A DNA stretch of 64,000 nucleotides from Axinella damicornis (GCA_963931865.1 OZ007517.1:4167707-4231706); one strand, 5' to 3'. Counted from the stretch's first letter, positions 13,601-28,600 are shown. Notes: generated from the sequence alone by a model not told the origin. A program made the numbers and translations.

Positions 13601-16600
13601 GTCGGGGCACCATTGTACTGGGTAGTACTGCTCATTCATGACCTGAAGTATGATGATGTCACTGCCAGAGGACAATTTCTTCTGCGCCAGTTAATTGCCG
13701 GCAGGTCTACCAGCCACAGTGATCAGATGACTGCAGGCGACTGCTTAGATGTATGTAGATGAAAGATGATGTTTGACGACCAGGAGCACACAGCCTCGTT
13801 CCCAGGCCCCTTACGAAAAATCGGAAATTTTTCGTAGGGGGCCTGGGAACGAGGCTAGAGCACAAGTGCACAACAGTGGTGATGAGAACAAATGGCTACT
13901 GGGTAGTTGTCACCTTGTCATCAGTAATTCAGGCAAACTAATGCATTCACTTATAGGCAGATGGTGACATTGGCTTCTCAGCTACGTACCTTGAATCAGC
14001 AAAGCAACACACTCTACTAATACAGTTTACTCAAAGTCATCAGAGTCTCTGGGTGCAATTCCGAATCATCTTTCCAAGTCTGTGCCCTTTCGGTTCTTCA
14101 AGTGGGGTAACACCGGCCTATGGCCATGAGTATAGTACAGGAACAAAGAATGTGCCTATGGGTGTATACTGTGCAACTACAGTGTTGATCCAATAGACAG
14201 AGCATGGATTTGGTTGAAAGATACAGCAAATTCACTGATTCTAACTGGCACAATCGTTAGTGGCTGACAGTGCTTGATATTACCAGGATAACCTTGAAAC
14301 TTGGTCTGGCCTTTGTCTTTCGTAATCTTCCGTAAAAATGACTATGTGTAACGATTATCTATCCATATGACAACACTGTATTTCTCAGTACATAAAACTG
14401 AAGTATTGGCAATAATGTACATGCGCGAACAGTACGTGCCATGCCATTTCCTGCATTGCCTAGCTGGGAATAAGTCTAGTGCAGAATACACAAGACTAAG
14501 CGTGCATTTCTCTCCGTGAGTTTACTGCATGTGTTCTGTTGTTTCTTTCCTTTCTTCTACAGTTAGTGTCCTCAACCACCAGCCTGAGCTATCACAGTGG
14601 AATCACCCTCTTACGTGTCACCACTCTCCCCCTGGTAAAGTACATACGGTAACATCATCCCACTAGTTTTACAGTATCATATGTAATTGTTAGGAATCTG
14701 GTGTACATCTTTTGGTGGCTCAGTTTGGTGGTTATTGCAGTGTGCAAGATGTCAGTGGTGAAGTTGCATGTCAGTAGCATATTCAATGTATTGTGATAAC
14801 AAAGTACGGTCTCTCTTTGGCGTATGGTATCATACATGTACGGTAAGCCTCTTTAAAATTGATGCCGACATTTGGAACGCTTTTCCGACGTGTGTGGCAT
14901 AGCCGGAATTTAACAGATGCAGAAGAATGCTGGCTTCCTCCTGTGTAGTTGCTGTTCTCCTTAATCAGCTTATCCATGCTTTAGCTTACCTATGAATATT
15001 GGTGCCTGTTTGTAGATGTCTATGTATGTACCTACATTTAACAGCTTATCAGAGCGATATGAGCATGGGAGCCCGAGTAAGGACACCCATCAGGTTTTGG
15101 AGGAAAAAACAGAGGCAAGGAACAGCATGCCAGTAGCATGCAGAGACCCTGCATGATTGGGTCCCTGATTACTTTGATCAATGCTTGGAGGGAAATGATT
15201 CTTGGTAACAGGTGGGTTTAGAGACCCTGCCAGATTACCTTCCAAGGAGAGACGGAGTCTGACCCTCCAAGCTGAGACATATGATAGTTATCCTTTAAAA
15301 AAAAAAATTGAGATCAAGTGAAAAATGTAATAAAATGTGTAGCTATAAATATGAGGCATGAGCAATGAAAGCTACGGAGATTTTTATGGAGAGGATGACA
15401 GAATTCCTTGTGATGGCTGCAAGCTGCTCGCGAGGCGTTTGGATGTACAGCAAATATGCTGATGAGTTCCATCGCCCAAGTAGCTGAGTTGTGGAGTCTG
15501 GGACGCCGCATTTGGCTGCCGTTGTGGTGGCGCCAATGCGGAAGCTATGGCCGCAGTAGTCGCTCTGGCGAACGTCTGTTATTGACAATACTTCACGGAG
15601 GCTGGCTACTAGGCGATCACGAGTCAGGAGCTTGCCATCCCGAAACTTGAATAGTGGACCTTCCGCACCACCTTGGCAAGCGAGATAGGCTAACATGGCA
15701 GAGATTGGGCAGAGCTCATTGTGCGTTCGCCTGAGATAAATGTCGACACCTTTCCTGAAGGGGTCCGTCTTCGACGTTTTTAAATGAACCCGCATGAGTG
15801 AGGGGTTTGAGAGATTGTCAATCGCCACGTCGCCGAAGCTCAGATGGGCCGTGGCATCGTACGTACTGTCAGAAGGAGAGCAGATTTCTCCTGACCTCAT
15901 GAACCCAAAGAAGGCCACAGTAAAGGCAGCCCATAGCATGGTGCGTTCAAAAGTAAGAGGGCTTTTTGACCAAGCTTGCCATATACTTCTGAGGATTGTT
16001 GGGGTGATGGGGAGGCGGGGCCTGGGTTGCCGGCCCTGCTTGGCTTGTAGGGATTTGATTCCCCTCATGAGTTGCTTGAGGCGGGGCATATCACCAATGT
16101 TAGGGTTAGGAACCCATGGGAGATTTGGAGGTGGCGGGCAGCAGAAAGGTAGCACTTTAATGATGAATGGGCCAGGCCCTTATCAGCTAGAAATGCAATG
16201 TAATAGCATAGTAAGTTCTCTTGAGCCTTGCTGAGACACAAAAGTTAATGAAACGAGATTTTGCGGAGTCGTAAGATTTCTGTGTGGAAGGGGCTAGACC
16301 TTGTTGATAGTACTTGCGAACAGAGTTGCCCAGTTGACACAGGTCCAATCCGGCTTCTAGGATACCAGCACTTGAAGTAAAGGCGATGGAATTGGAGTAG
16401 GGGATGGGGAGGCCTGTGGGTATAGAGATAGGAAGGCTGCCAGTCGATTGCGTGAGAGAGCATCAGCTAATGTGTTATGCACTCCAGGTATGTGCTTGCT
16501 GACAACCACAAAGTCATAAGCACATTCAATAAGGGTGAGGCAACGGATAAGATGCATAGCATCGGGGTTCCGGGAATTTATAATATGGACCACTGCCATA

Positions 16601-19600
16601 TTATCCGACAGGGCTCTGATGGTCTTCCCAGCCCATGCATGACCCCAAAGTGCTGCGGCCAGAACTACTGGGATGAGCTCTTGGACAGTGATATGGGCGG
16701 AGGATGCTGCGCCACTCCACTGCAACTGAAACCAATTGGAGTTGCAGAAGGCACCACACCCCCATCCGCCAGATAGGGGTGGGCGATATCAGAATAATGT
16801 GGTCACGATATATCATGTGTTAGTTATCACGATATTCGATATTATCACGATAATGCGTTTTGGCTAGTTTATTTGACTTCTCATGCCAAACTAGAATATT
16901 TATACAAGCCAAGCATTTACTATGTTGTCATAAATTGCATGTATACACTATTTAGCTACTGCATGCCTTATTTCTGCAAAAACAACACCACTAATAATGT
17001 GAACACGATATGACGATAATTTTATAACCACCACGATACGATTATCATGGGCTCTTAATATCACGATATACGATAATAATGATATATTGCCCACCCCTAC
17101 CGCCAGATGCATCAGAGGTGACTGTAAGATCGGGCTAATCTTTCTTCACTGGGGCTAGCATGGAGGTGCCATTCCATGAAGCTGCCATGCGATGTCACCA
17201 CTCCAGGTCGGACCGGAATTCTCGGGACAAACGAATCTTGGCATCTGGGTGTTTGCGGGAGGCAGAGAGGTCAATCATCCTCCTCACGAAGGCACGTCCA
17301 GGCTTTACAACAGAGGCAGCATGTTGCAAGGACCCAATCAGGGATAGAAGTTCACGCTTTAAACAGCACTTCTTTCCACACCATGCTTGGACCTGTTGTC
17401 TCAGGAGAGTGAGCTTTGTGAGTGGCAGGCGAAGAATCATGTCTTCCGTGTCAAATTCGATGCCAAGAACCGAGACTGATGTTGCTGGGCCTTCATTTTT
17501 CTCAGGTTCAGTGGGAACACCAAGTTCCACACACACCTGTTCTGTTGTGGCCATTGCCATTGAGCATTGTGAGGAGGCTGGGCGGCCTAAGACGATGAAA
17601 TTGTCTACATAGTGAAAGATTGGATCAACCCCTCGTTGTCTGATTATCCACTCTATGGCATCAGCAAGGGTTGTGAATAAGAGAGGGGCAGAGTGGAGAC
17701 CAAAAGGGAGTACTTTGTCTATGTACAGTTCTCCCTTCCACACCATGCCGAGGAGGAGTCTGTCTGAGGGGTGGATTGGGACCAACCGGAATGCTTCCTT
17801 TACATCCAGTTTCCCAATGAGGGTGCCTCTCCCCAGGTGCAGCACCTCTTGTGCGATGTTGTCTATCGAGATGTATGAGAGGGTCGCTAGATCTTTTCTC
17901 GATGAAGATATTGACACTCCGACCTTCTGGTGCTGAATGGTCGACAATGAGCCTCCATTTCCCTGGACGATGTTTTTTTTGGGATTACCCCAAAAGGGCT
18001 AATGTGAACCCACGGAAGTGTAGAGGGGTCGGTGATGTGGGTCATGCGCCCAAGCAACACCTCTTTATCAATGTAAGTTTCCACCACAGAAGGGTGTTCG
18101 TAGGTAGAGAGAAGGTTCTTTGATCGGGGTTTGAGGGAGTGGCTAGAGTAATTGAAGCCAATTCAAAACCCCTCTCTTATGCCCTCCAGAATGAAGGAAC
18201 TGAACGCAGAGTCAGGGTGACTCTTGAGGAGCTCATGCCAGCGGCTCAGGACCAAGGGGGTTGTGATGGTTTGCAGACTGGGAGGAAGAGTGTGGGGGTT
18301 CGGGCCCTTATAGCAATGAGCTGGTTGATGTAGGGGTAAGGCACTTTCAGGCAATCAGGAGTAAAATGAGTATGCCCTGTGTGAATAAATATGAGGGAGG
18401 TGTGGTGTGTGATGGGCAAAAGGAAATAAGTATTGATGATGACATAACCCAACTAGTATTCTTATCTGAGGTGGTATACAAAGATGTCATGATGCAGAGA
18501 CTGAGTCACTCCAGTGTCTTAGTTGTGGATGGTGTAGGCTTTGATGAGCAGAGTCTGCTCGGGTGGTCACTCCCACACTTAGCACAGCGGTGGGTGTAAC
18601 GGCACCTCATGCCAAATGGGCAGCCCCCGCTGCTGGTGTTAAAGCGCCTGCATATCTCAGAGTCGTATGGCCGGGCGCTGGCCGGTTTGGGACGCTTGGA
18701 TGGGGGTGGCCTCAGTGGGCAAGTTTCCGAAACGTGGTCGAGTGAGTGGCCGGTCTTACACCAGGATTCACTGGTTTTGGCCTGGCCCGTAAAACAATGG
18801 GCAAAGAGGCTGGAGTCTATGCAGGCCCAGTCTGATGTCTGATTGCGTTCCGCTGCTTCCTGGCGGAAGTTCTGGTCATAGACCACCCAGGAGGGCCACT
18901 TGAAGCGGTGGCTGGCCCTCACTATTTGACACATCCGATCAGATCCCCGAAGCGCTCGGGTGTGTGAGACCCAACTACAGCTGCATACAGGCCGAAGCAC
19001 TGGACCCAGGTTGCCAGGTCTGGGACAAGCCGCTTCTGTTGTTGGAGGTCATGGGCATTGACCAGAAGGACTCCCCCTTCTGGTGAAGGGAGGGGACGGA
19101 CCTTGCCTTTTGCAGGAGGAATCTCCGTCATGTCCACATATTCTCCTGCGAGAATGCGTTCTGCCAGCTTTTTGGGTATGGGAGGGAGGGGATGGCCTAC
19201 GTACCATATGCTGGGTGGACGTAACGCCCGCAGGGGCTTGAGTGTCGGGGAGCAAGGCTGAAGTATTGCTGAACAGCTGGGAGATGGACTGGGTGGAACT
19301 CTGAATAAGGGGCGGTGGTGGGGGTAGCAGGCTGATAGTACGAGGAATGTGCTCAGATGAGGGCATGTTTCCAAGGTGGTGACCTAGGGGGTAAATATTG
19401 GAATGGAGTAGATAGGGTTGCCTAATAATATACCATAATAATTCCGGTGACCTCATGCTTGGCTTGTGCTATATATGAGCTGATAGCTGACACTGGATAG
19501 AAAAGCATGATGCTGCATGTGTGAAAAGGGGAATGGGTAGCCGGCTGAGTGCTGCTGGCCCTGTAGACTGGGGCTGATGTCCTGGTGACATGGTTGTGGG

Positions 19601-22600
19601 CAGTACCCGGTGGAGTCACCTAGGGAGACTGTAAAGTTGGCAACCAGAGGGAGAGGGTCCTGGTCCTGGGACGGCCCTGATAATGAAACTGAGGGGTTGG
19701 CCTTTACGTACGCTGGCCCGCAGCAGTATGCTTATGGTATTGCCATGTGTGTAGGACACAATCTGATGTGAACGCCTTGTGACCTCAGGATACCAGCCCC
19801 GTTGTGCTATGGGGGCCCTAGGTACTAACTCGTAACACCTGAGTGCCCGCCTGGATCTACACTATGGAGGCACTGGAACACCTGGACGCTGGCCCAGCTG
19901 TGGAGGCCTTGGTGTAGCTGAACACTGGCTCGGGGGGGGGGGGGGGGGGGGGGGGGGGGACCTCTGGACCTCGATGCCTGTCCAGAGGTGCAGCTTTGGA
20001 ACAACTGGACACCGGCCCAGAGATTAGAGTGTTTGGACACCGGCCCAGAGATTGGAGTGTTGTGCTATGGAGGCCGGCCCAGGGAATGTGTTATGAGGCC
20101 TTGGTACAACTGGACGCCGGCCCAGAGGTTGGAGCACCTAGACACCGGCCCAAGTGCTGTGCCTTATAGACCTCCTGCCCAGGAAATCTGCAGTGAGGCC
20201 GTGGAAGAACTGGACGCCGGTCCAGAGGTTGGCGCACCTGGACACCTGCCTAGGGGGTCCGTCCACCACACAGCAAGCAGGTCCACAGAAAATGGCGTGA
20301 ACATCCCGTGGTGGATGAAGTACGCATGCGCAGCACTTTGAGGCATGCCTCCTCTGCTGTTAACCTCCTTTAAGGTTACGGGATACTCGTGCGCGCGCCG
20401 TGCGAAATGTATAGGGAAATGCATACTTAAGCTCGCTAACCAAAAATCTTGAGTACGAAGAGAGTGAGCAACTTGATTCTGGCGGTGGAGGTGCGCTGTC
20501 ACAAGATGCAGGGCATGACGGAAGCTTTTACGGATACGTTGTATAGCCGTGCAAAAACGAGCAGTTCAGTTCACCAAAAAGCCGTATTTACCGCTTTTCT
20601 CGAGCGAGACAGCAGATAAGTTTGCCAAGGATTATGCTATCAAAAAAAGCTTCCGTCATGCCCTGCACCTTGTGACAGCGCACCTCCACCGCCAGAATCA
20701 AGTTGCTCACACTCTTCGTACTCGAGATTTTTGGTTAGCGAGCTTAAGTATGCATCTCCCTATACATTTCGGACGGCGTGCGCACGAGTGTCCCGTAACC
20801 TTGACTTCATTAAAGTACATGTAATCAGGACATCTGTTGCCAAGCTGAAAGCTGCACTCAAGCACACATCAATTTTGATAACCTTTGAATTTAGAACTCC
20901 TCCTGCCTCCCAACCACAGCTTTGTAAAGCCTGTGAAAATTAATTACTTGGTGTTTCATTGACCTCAAAGTTGCCAACTATCCATGCACATTAAATTTTG
21001 TGACCTAATAAGCACACCTGCAGTAATCGCCTACATTGTTGTAGAAAATCGTATTGATGGTGTATCCATGCGTGTGACTAGCATCTTCATTCTTTTATGT
21101 CTCCAGCCATGTCACTTATCCTCAGTTGGATAGAGTAGTCACTTAAATAGCCGGAGACTGGCAAGAGCAGTGCAATCCTCCATTATCGAGTGTTTGTAGT
21201 GTGTTTTGTAAAGTGAACTGTGAATTCTATTTCGGTTGACTAAGTTTGCTCACCAAGAGTAGGGTGACGGCACCTTAGCTGGGTTGGCAGTGTGCGAGCA
21301 GGCTGAATGTGTGTCAGTTTGTCGTTTGTGTTCAGTAGTACATGTACGTATAGCACATACCAGGAAATTTTGGCAATGGTTTTAATTTGCTGAGTTGGCA
21401 ATTCAGAACTTGCTTAACCGCTAAATAAGAAATTTGCGGTAGGCCATGCCAGACGTACGTATGCACACAATGTGCAGCAAGATCCTTTGAATTTCAAGAC
21501 ACAAGGTGCCTTCAAATTTCACTGAGAATGGTCTGCAGAGAAGCACCTATTCCACTGATGGTGAGCTAGCTGAACTAAAACCGTACGTTCTGGTCACCGC
21601 CACAGCATATGCAGCCTTGGCGTTGCTGACCTCATGACCGGCTGTTCACTGATCCTGGGGCTCCAGATACCGCTGAAAAGTGATGGCTTTTGCCAACCAT
21701 ACTCAGATCTTCGTCCTGGGACTTCTCGATCTCGTGGAATAATGTCATGCAGTGCGCATGATTATGTCATACTTTTTCTCTGTCACATGCAATCGCCAAA
21801 TGTCATTCTGGCCATTTCGCCAAATTTAATGCCACAAATGTTTCCCAGTATAAAGTATTTTCTGCATTCCCTTGCAGCTTGAAGGTCTGCAGCAGAGTGT
21901 ATCACGGTCTCTACTCTTAGCACTGTCCTCTCTTGTGAACCAGCTCCCAAGGATCTCCTCAGATGGACTGCTAGTGCCTCTTGTAAAATGCAAGCAGTTC
22001 GGTAAGCAGAAAGAGTTGTGTTACCAATTGCAGAAATGTGACACCAGTTACCAGTATTGAATACTGAGGGTTACGGATTAGATGCATGTCACTATCCTCG
22101 TTCCCAGGCCGTCTGCCGCTTCGAGTCACATACATGACCTTTGAACCCCCTTCAGGTAAGCGGCAGAAGGCCTGGTACCACTCCTACGTCATTTACAAGC
22201 AAGGTGGCCACGGTTATGAAACAACTTGACTACACGTTTGCTCTTCCAGTTTATATTGCTACCACGAAGACAGCAACTTGATGCCATCTCAGCGCTAACT
22301 GGAATACAGCATGCACTAACGTTTGACTACTCAGGCGTACCAAGCGCTTGGTAAGCTACTGTAGAGAGCTATTGTAGTTACCTAGGCTACTACAACTGTA
22401 CAACAAGGAGATCCATACCTGACGCCTCCAGTGGTCCACCACGGTAGCGTAAAAGCCAATCGCTAGGAAACCTGCCGTTAGCCCGTGAAAGACATGTGCC
22501 ATTTTACATGTAACCGTGTCCACCTGTATTTATGCTAATAAAACGGTACATCTAATCTAGTAGAAATTCAATTCCTGGCAACTCAGGACACTAATTATTT

Positions 22601-25600
22601 TCTGTGATTCCAATGTACCAGATACAAGGAAATATACTTATCAAAACAAACAGGAGTTCCAAGTACACATTTACAAAATACACTATTCACCTTGATGATG
22701 CCCATTTCTTGGAATTACTATAGCCAAGGCAGCCAAAATGCAGGGTGTGGCAAGGCAGTGCAGGGTGTCCATTTCCTGGAATAGTGTACAGTCAAACCTC
22801 CCAACAAAGGACACTTTGGGAACAATATAAATTCAAGAGTTTTGTCCTTTGTAGAGAGGTTGTCCACTTCTCGGAGGTTCAAAATGTATTAGAACCATAG
22901 GCATTTGGGACCTTGAAAAGCGTCCTTTGTAGAGAGGTTTATTATATTGTGTCTCTATCTCAGAGGGTCCACTATTGCAGGTTTGACTGTAGTCACAAAC
23001 GCCAAATGCCAGCGCGTGGCAGTGGCAGTTGATGTCCATGTTCCTGGAATAACAGCCACAAACGCTGCATGGCAGGAGACACCCAGTTCCTGGAATAGTG
23101 CAGCTACAACAGTCACAAACGCTCGAAAAGCAGTACGAGGGATGGCAGTTCGATGCCTATTTCCTGGAATAACAGCGGTCACAAACGATTTCTCTCCAAA
23201 CGTAGCGCGTCGAGCGCGACAATTTCTATCTATTGCAACGGTCCATCCAATCTAGCGATACAAATTCATTTCCTGGAATTTCTACGATTCCAATCCTACG
23301 GTAGTGAATTTTGAAATTATTTGTTTTTATACCGTTTTATTAGCATAAATACGGTATGTCACAACCGTGTCTACCGTGCTTGTAAATGACGTAGGAGTGG
23401 TACCAGGCCTTCTGCCAGCTTATCTGACAAGGGTTCAAAGGTCACATATGCGACTAAAAATGAAGCGGCAGACGGCCTGGGAATGAGGCTAGCATGTCAC
23501 ATCACATGATTTCCATCAATGTTTACTGTAGCTCAAATGAATGTTCTGTGTATATACAGGAGCAGTCCATGCTGACCTACTTACCAAGGTGATAAAGGAT
23601 GTTATGACAGCGGAGCAGAAAGAGTCATTCTGGAGGTACGTACTATACACTTACTGGGAAAAAGATCGTGGCAGTATTGATTGAGTTGTGTATAGACTCA
23701 GCGATTCCCGACCAGCAGTTGCCACAATTGAGACTCAGAGGACTTGCATCTACCTGTAGTCAAATGTTGGCTTGTTGTTTCAAACATGCTCCTGATGATC
23801 TATTCTGAATGCTGGAGACATGTCAGTTATTGTTGTTCACTGTTGCCCCTACCATCGATTCCCTGTCATGCTATTGGAAATGAGCAATGCAATGGCATAT
23901 ATGTACTATGCCAAACATGGCTTTACGTAGGTGGAAACTTCATAAGCACAGTGTCGGGCGCTGTCATCAGGGAACACACAGTGAATATCTGCATGGGCCT
24001 ACAACTTGGCTGAAGCTCTACCTAGGGCTAAATGCATGTACTGAAGTCAGTTTGCGCATGTGGAAAGCTTTCTGATATTTTTCAACTAGCTTCCTTTCTC
24101 CCTTGTCATATATAGGCCTTGCTTTTATACTCTGACATAACCTGGTATTATACTCTGACGTAGCCTCGTTCCCAGTCCACGTGGGGGGAGGGAAAAGTGG
24201 ACCATTTGCGCATGTGCAAACTATCCCATGAAATCATGGGGCAACGATTGCCATACTGTGTGTTAGCATTGTTCTGTCTGTAGATCGTGATAGCCATTCC
24301 ATGTACATGTAATTGTTCTGACGTGAGCATGTACTGTAGTGTAGTCGTTTTCCAGAGTTGAGAGAGGAGGGCTGTGAGGCGCTGGTCACAAGTTCACCAT
24401 GACTACGTGGACCTGTAGTACTGCTAGACTGCATGTGCAGACATGCAATACTAAACTCAACTGTGTGAAGTAGTCTGCAGGAATTTGTTTAAGATGGCTC
24501 ATAATGAGATTCATACAGGTCAGTAACCTTGTGAAGCCATGTATTTGAAGTGGTTGCTAAAAGTAATCAACATGCAAAGGGCTGGCAAAGGGCACATTGT
24601 GCTTTTAGACACCAGTCCACTAAGCTAGGGCACATTAGAAGCCCAAAGGGCACTGTGACCTTTGGTAAAGGCCAGCTAGAAGCGCATGGAAAACTCAGTC
24701 CGTTTTCCGGTCCGTTTTCCAGTCTGTTTTCCAGTCTGTTCCGTGTTTTAGTCACATCCGGTCTGTAGCCAGGTCAAAGGAAGCTAATGTGATAAATGTG
24801 TGCTCAATGTGCAGAAATATGGCAGGTTTTCACTCAGTGATTACATCATTGAAGTTAGTGCTGGGCGATAGTATCGATACGTACGATAGTATCGATGGCC
24901 TATAAATATCGTTAGTATATCGTCACTAGTCCGCGAATATTGCGGCATTGCGCACGCCGCGCCGGGGCATTACGCTGACGCATGCGCAGTCTGCATCAGT
25001 TCCGCAATCCACGTGAAAAAAATGGCCATACCTGCTGAGCGTCTGAGAGAAGAATCTTCTTCCACTTCGTCATGGAGTTTGGGATTTTCGAAGCACAATG
25101 ACAGTCGGATCACCGATTCAAGCAAGGTATGTATGCCTATAGGCGTTGCTCAAGCTAGCTAGATAGCTAGTAGCTAGATACTAGCCAGACTGCCAGAGTA
25201 GCCAAAAACGCTGATTTACGTAGCTAGACTGGACTCTGGTTCTATTTCTTAGGTGGTGCGTGCGCTTGCCAGGGATTGTTCAGCACAGCGGGGGAGTGTT
25301 GTTAGTACAGCCAGACCTGCTTGCTATTGTCAACATTTTGTGTTTCTAAAAGTTCATAGATTAGTTACTACAGTAGTTCTGCTGTTTCATCTGTACATTG
25401 AAAATGGAAAGTTGTATTTTGAAATTTGAATGTCTATTAGTAATTTTAGTAACTATATCGTGATAAGTGGGAATGGTATCGTGATATGCAAAGCAATTCT
25501 AGTATCGCCCAGCACTAATTGAAGTATCATTTGACGTAGGACAATATTTTATTACTCCTCTGTTTGTTTGTTTCAGAGATCTAGTCTCTATCCGGTACCA

Positions 25601-28600
25601 TGAAATCATGGGTAAATATTATTTGCTGCATTGTACGTTCAATACATTAAGATTAACCGTGTGTGTGTGTGTGTGTGTGTGTAACGGAAGTGGGAAGTTT
25701 GTGGGGCGGGACTAGTGACGCGCAACCTTCGTACCATTGAACCTCGAACTCCACGAAGAATGTTCGAGAACAGTTGGCATGGGCTAGCTGGAAACTTCTA
25801 GAACAGCTGACGGATGCAATATCGGGGAGCTGCATGTGAAGCTGGATCAAAGGTGGCGTTTATTAAACTCAGGAAGCGAGGAAACAGATTGGAGCACCGT
25901 GTATGTTTCTACCCTGGGCCATGCGGTACCATCATAATCATCCCGACAAAACGGTAGGAAACGCCAAAGCCATTACTGTCACGAAAGATTTCACCGGTCA
26001 CACGTCGCTCGCCCCCCATACCTCGACCTCAGAAAATGCCAAACGCTTAGACAGCTCTCAGGAATATGACCAACAATAAGTTCTCCTCTCTTCACGCTCA
26101 CAGCAAAGCAGTCACGGTCCTTGAGGGCTAGACAAAGCGCTTCGATCGATCGCCGACCGTTGACTACTAGCCGCGGCGTTTATTTCGTTCAACCTTTCTG
26201 GAGGTGCGGCTATTATTAGAGGGTGGCCGCCAATCAAGTGTGGCGTTTGATCGCGGAAATACGGTACCTACAAAGCAGCCACCAGCAATTGTCACTTAAC
26301 TGAGTCAGAGCTACAACAGTGGCTATTAAACTAATACCAATGCGTGCAGTTTGCTTGAGGTGGTTGTGGTTGTGTTTAAGGTGCTTACTGAGAAACGAGG
26401 GAAAATGCCATTAGCCATCCTCATTGTCAGCCTCAGTCCAATTCCATCCTAGTCTCATGCCCAGTCCCTCCCGTACGTGCAAGAAAGAGGGTCTGGTGTT
26501 CTAAGCGACATTTCTTGTCACATGGGGCGGGGCTGAGCACGGATTTGAATTAGAACTCGAGTGATGTAGGCAATCAAGCAGACGGCCATGGTGACGTATA
26601 GTCTCGTAGGTAGTGAAAGCTTGTTAGCAGCTTGTTTTCAGCTGTCCCGATAGACTTTGTGGCCATCTCGAGGTTTGTCAACTCTGCTGTGAGGTAGTGT
26701 ATATGTACTGAGGAGTCAGAAACAGGACTTCTGAATTTAAAAATGCAATCTTTACGCCATTTGGCCCCGTCCCATGTGACAAGAACTGTCACTCAGAACA
26801 CCAGACCCTCTTTAGGGAGGGTCTGGGAACGAGACTAATTTCATCTTATGAATGGGATGGGACTGAGGATCAGTAATGACAGTTTCCCTTGTTCCTTTGG
26901 ATGGGATACTAAGGATGGGTAATTGCATTTCCCCTTGTTTCTTCTTGAGGTGGAGTAGACAGCCCTTCACTAAATCCCATTCACAAGGTGAAATCCACTT
27001 GAAGCAAGTTAACCTTCGTTATGGAGATGTTACACCTAAATGCAAACGCGGAAGGCCTAAACAAACTCCAGAAGATCCGCAAGTGAAGCTGCACCATTTT
27101 TCGGATACCTTATTATAAAAATGCTTACCATATCTGTACACAGACTCATTATCCATTCCACTTAATTATGTTTATGTATGTACACAGATCGTTTATCTGG
27201 AATGAAAGTGTTGTCGATGTTGCGCAGGCATTGGTGGATAAGGTACGTACATGATCCAACTACTGGGGTATTGTGTAGTGTAGCTGATGTGTGAACTTCA
27301 GGTTTCTGCGTATGAGACATCGTAATGTCACTTGCTGATATGTACGTTAATTGGGTACATATTTCAGTGTCTGCGAGTTGCATTTGCTGATATCTCTGGT
27401 TACCTCACATTATGTAATCAAACCATTTCACAACGTGAGTGTGAATAGGGGATTAAGACAGAGCATTCCCTTTTTGAAGTTCACTGCCACTTGCCTGAAT
27501 CTTTCAGCTAGTGCCATAGCCAATTAACATGTAAGTGTAGTATAATGTGCCTATCAATGTTAAGCCCCACCTCCCCCACCTGGGGTAGGTGGGGATTTGG
27601 CTCTAATTCAAATGCCCAACCCACTGGGCAGAACATCACAGCAAATCCCCATCTGGTACACAAGGAACTACATGGGGATTTGCTGGGAATTTGACAGAGT
27701 TTAATTGTTACAAGTTGGTCAGACAAAACTGGTGACAAGCCCAACATTACAACCATTAACTTAACTATTGACAACTTTTGGTGCAAATGTAAACATCAGT
27801 TAGAGGATGCGACCGCAAACCTTCACAACTGCCACAGTACCACTTGTCGCACATGTCGCAGCCAATCCAAAGTTCCTCTTCCTCAGCTGCTTCTTGGTAC
27901 TGCCTAGCACACTGCCCACAGTGGTACTCGGAGGAGGTTGCAGTAGCTGACTTGAAAGTTGTTTCAGTAGCGTTATCAGAGGTTGCAGCTGTAGGCTGTG
28001 ACTCGGCAACCCGAGCCAACTTCTTTGCTTGCCGAGTTGCAACTGCTTTCTTTGCCCCTCTTTTCCGATTTAGGAGGACAGTGTGGAGGTGGTCCATCCA
28101 CATCCGAGTTACATCGGGTGTCAACAGAACCTTTGCTGCAGTTGTCTCTATATACTGCTCAGTTGGAGGATACGCTTTCAACTTCCAAAATTCATTCTTC
28201 AGAACACTGGATGGGGGTGGCATGCATCAATAAACATCACTTTGTAATGCCCAGCACAAAGGCCGTTGCAGCTGTCACAAGAGGAGTTTCCCCATGGTCT
28301 ACCTGCATCTGCAGCTGGAAGAGGGGTGTTATGGGAGGACCTCCTTTGTACCATGTGGGAAGAACACTTGGCTGTCCTTTCTTGCACAAAGGGTGTGGAC
28401 AGTCTGGTTTGAAGCAGCAGAGGAGCAAATGATAGTCCATGAACCAAATGGCATTGTCGGATATCCCATACAGACTGAAATTCAGCGCAATGAGTTCTTC
28501 GCTGCCTTTGACCCCTTCAGAAGGTGAGCAGATGGTCTCGAACTTGCAGGTGCTCACTCATGTCAGCTCCCCAGTGCAGATTAATAGTTGTGTTGCCACA

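Larger units (their letters stand above)
15343..19456 (-). mobile_element. Decayed DIRS-type retrotransposon (gag-RT-RNase H-tyrosine recombinase)
   Basis: Reading on the minus strand from 19456 down: gag-like protein, reverse transcriptase, RNase H, then a tyrosine recombinase. This order, and a recombinase instead of a DDE integrase, is the DIRS signature. Every domain is broken by frameshifts or stops, and a hAT-type MITE (16774-17099) sits between RT and RNase H. The whole element lies in the 7.2-kb FANCE intron 14635-21877, antisense to the host gene. Terminal repeats were not identified. Confidence 0.85.

Noticed and set aside
15794..17612. Long plus-strand frames (15794-16234, 17160-17612)
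   Set aside because: They are antisense to the DIRS recombinase and RT, whose motifs are unmistakable on the minus strand.
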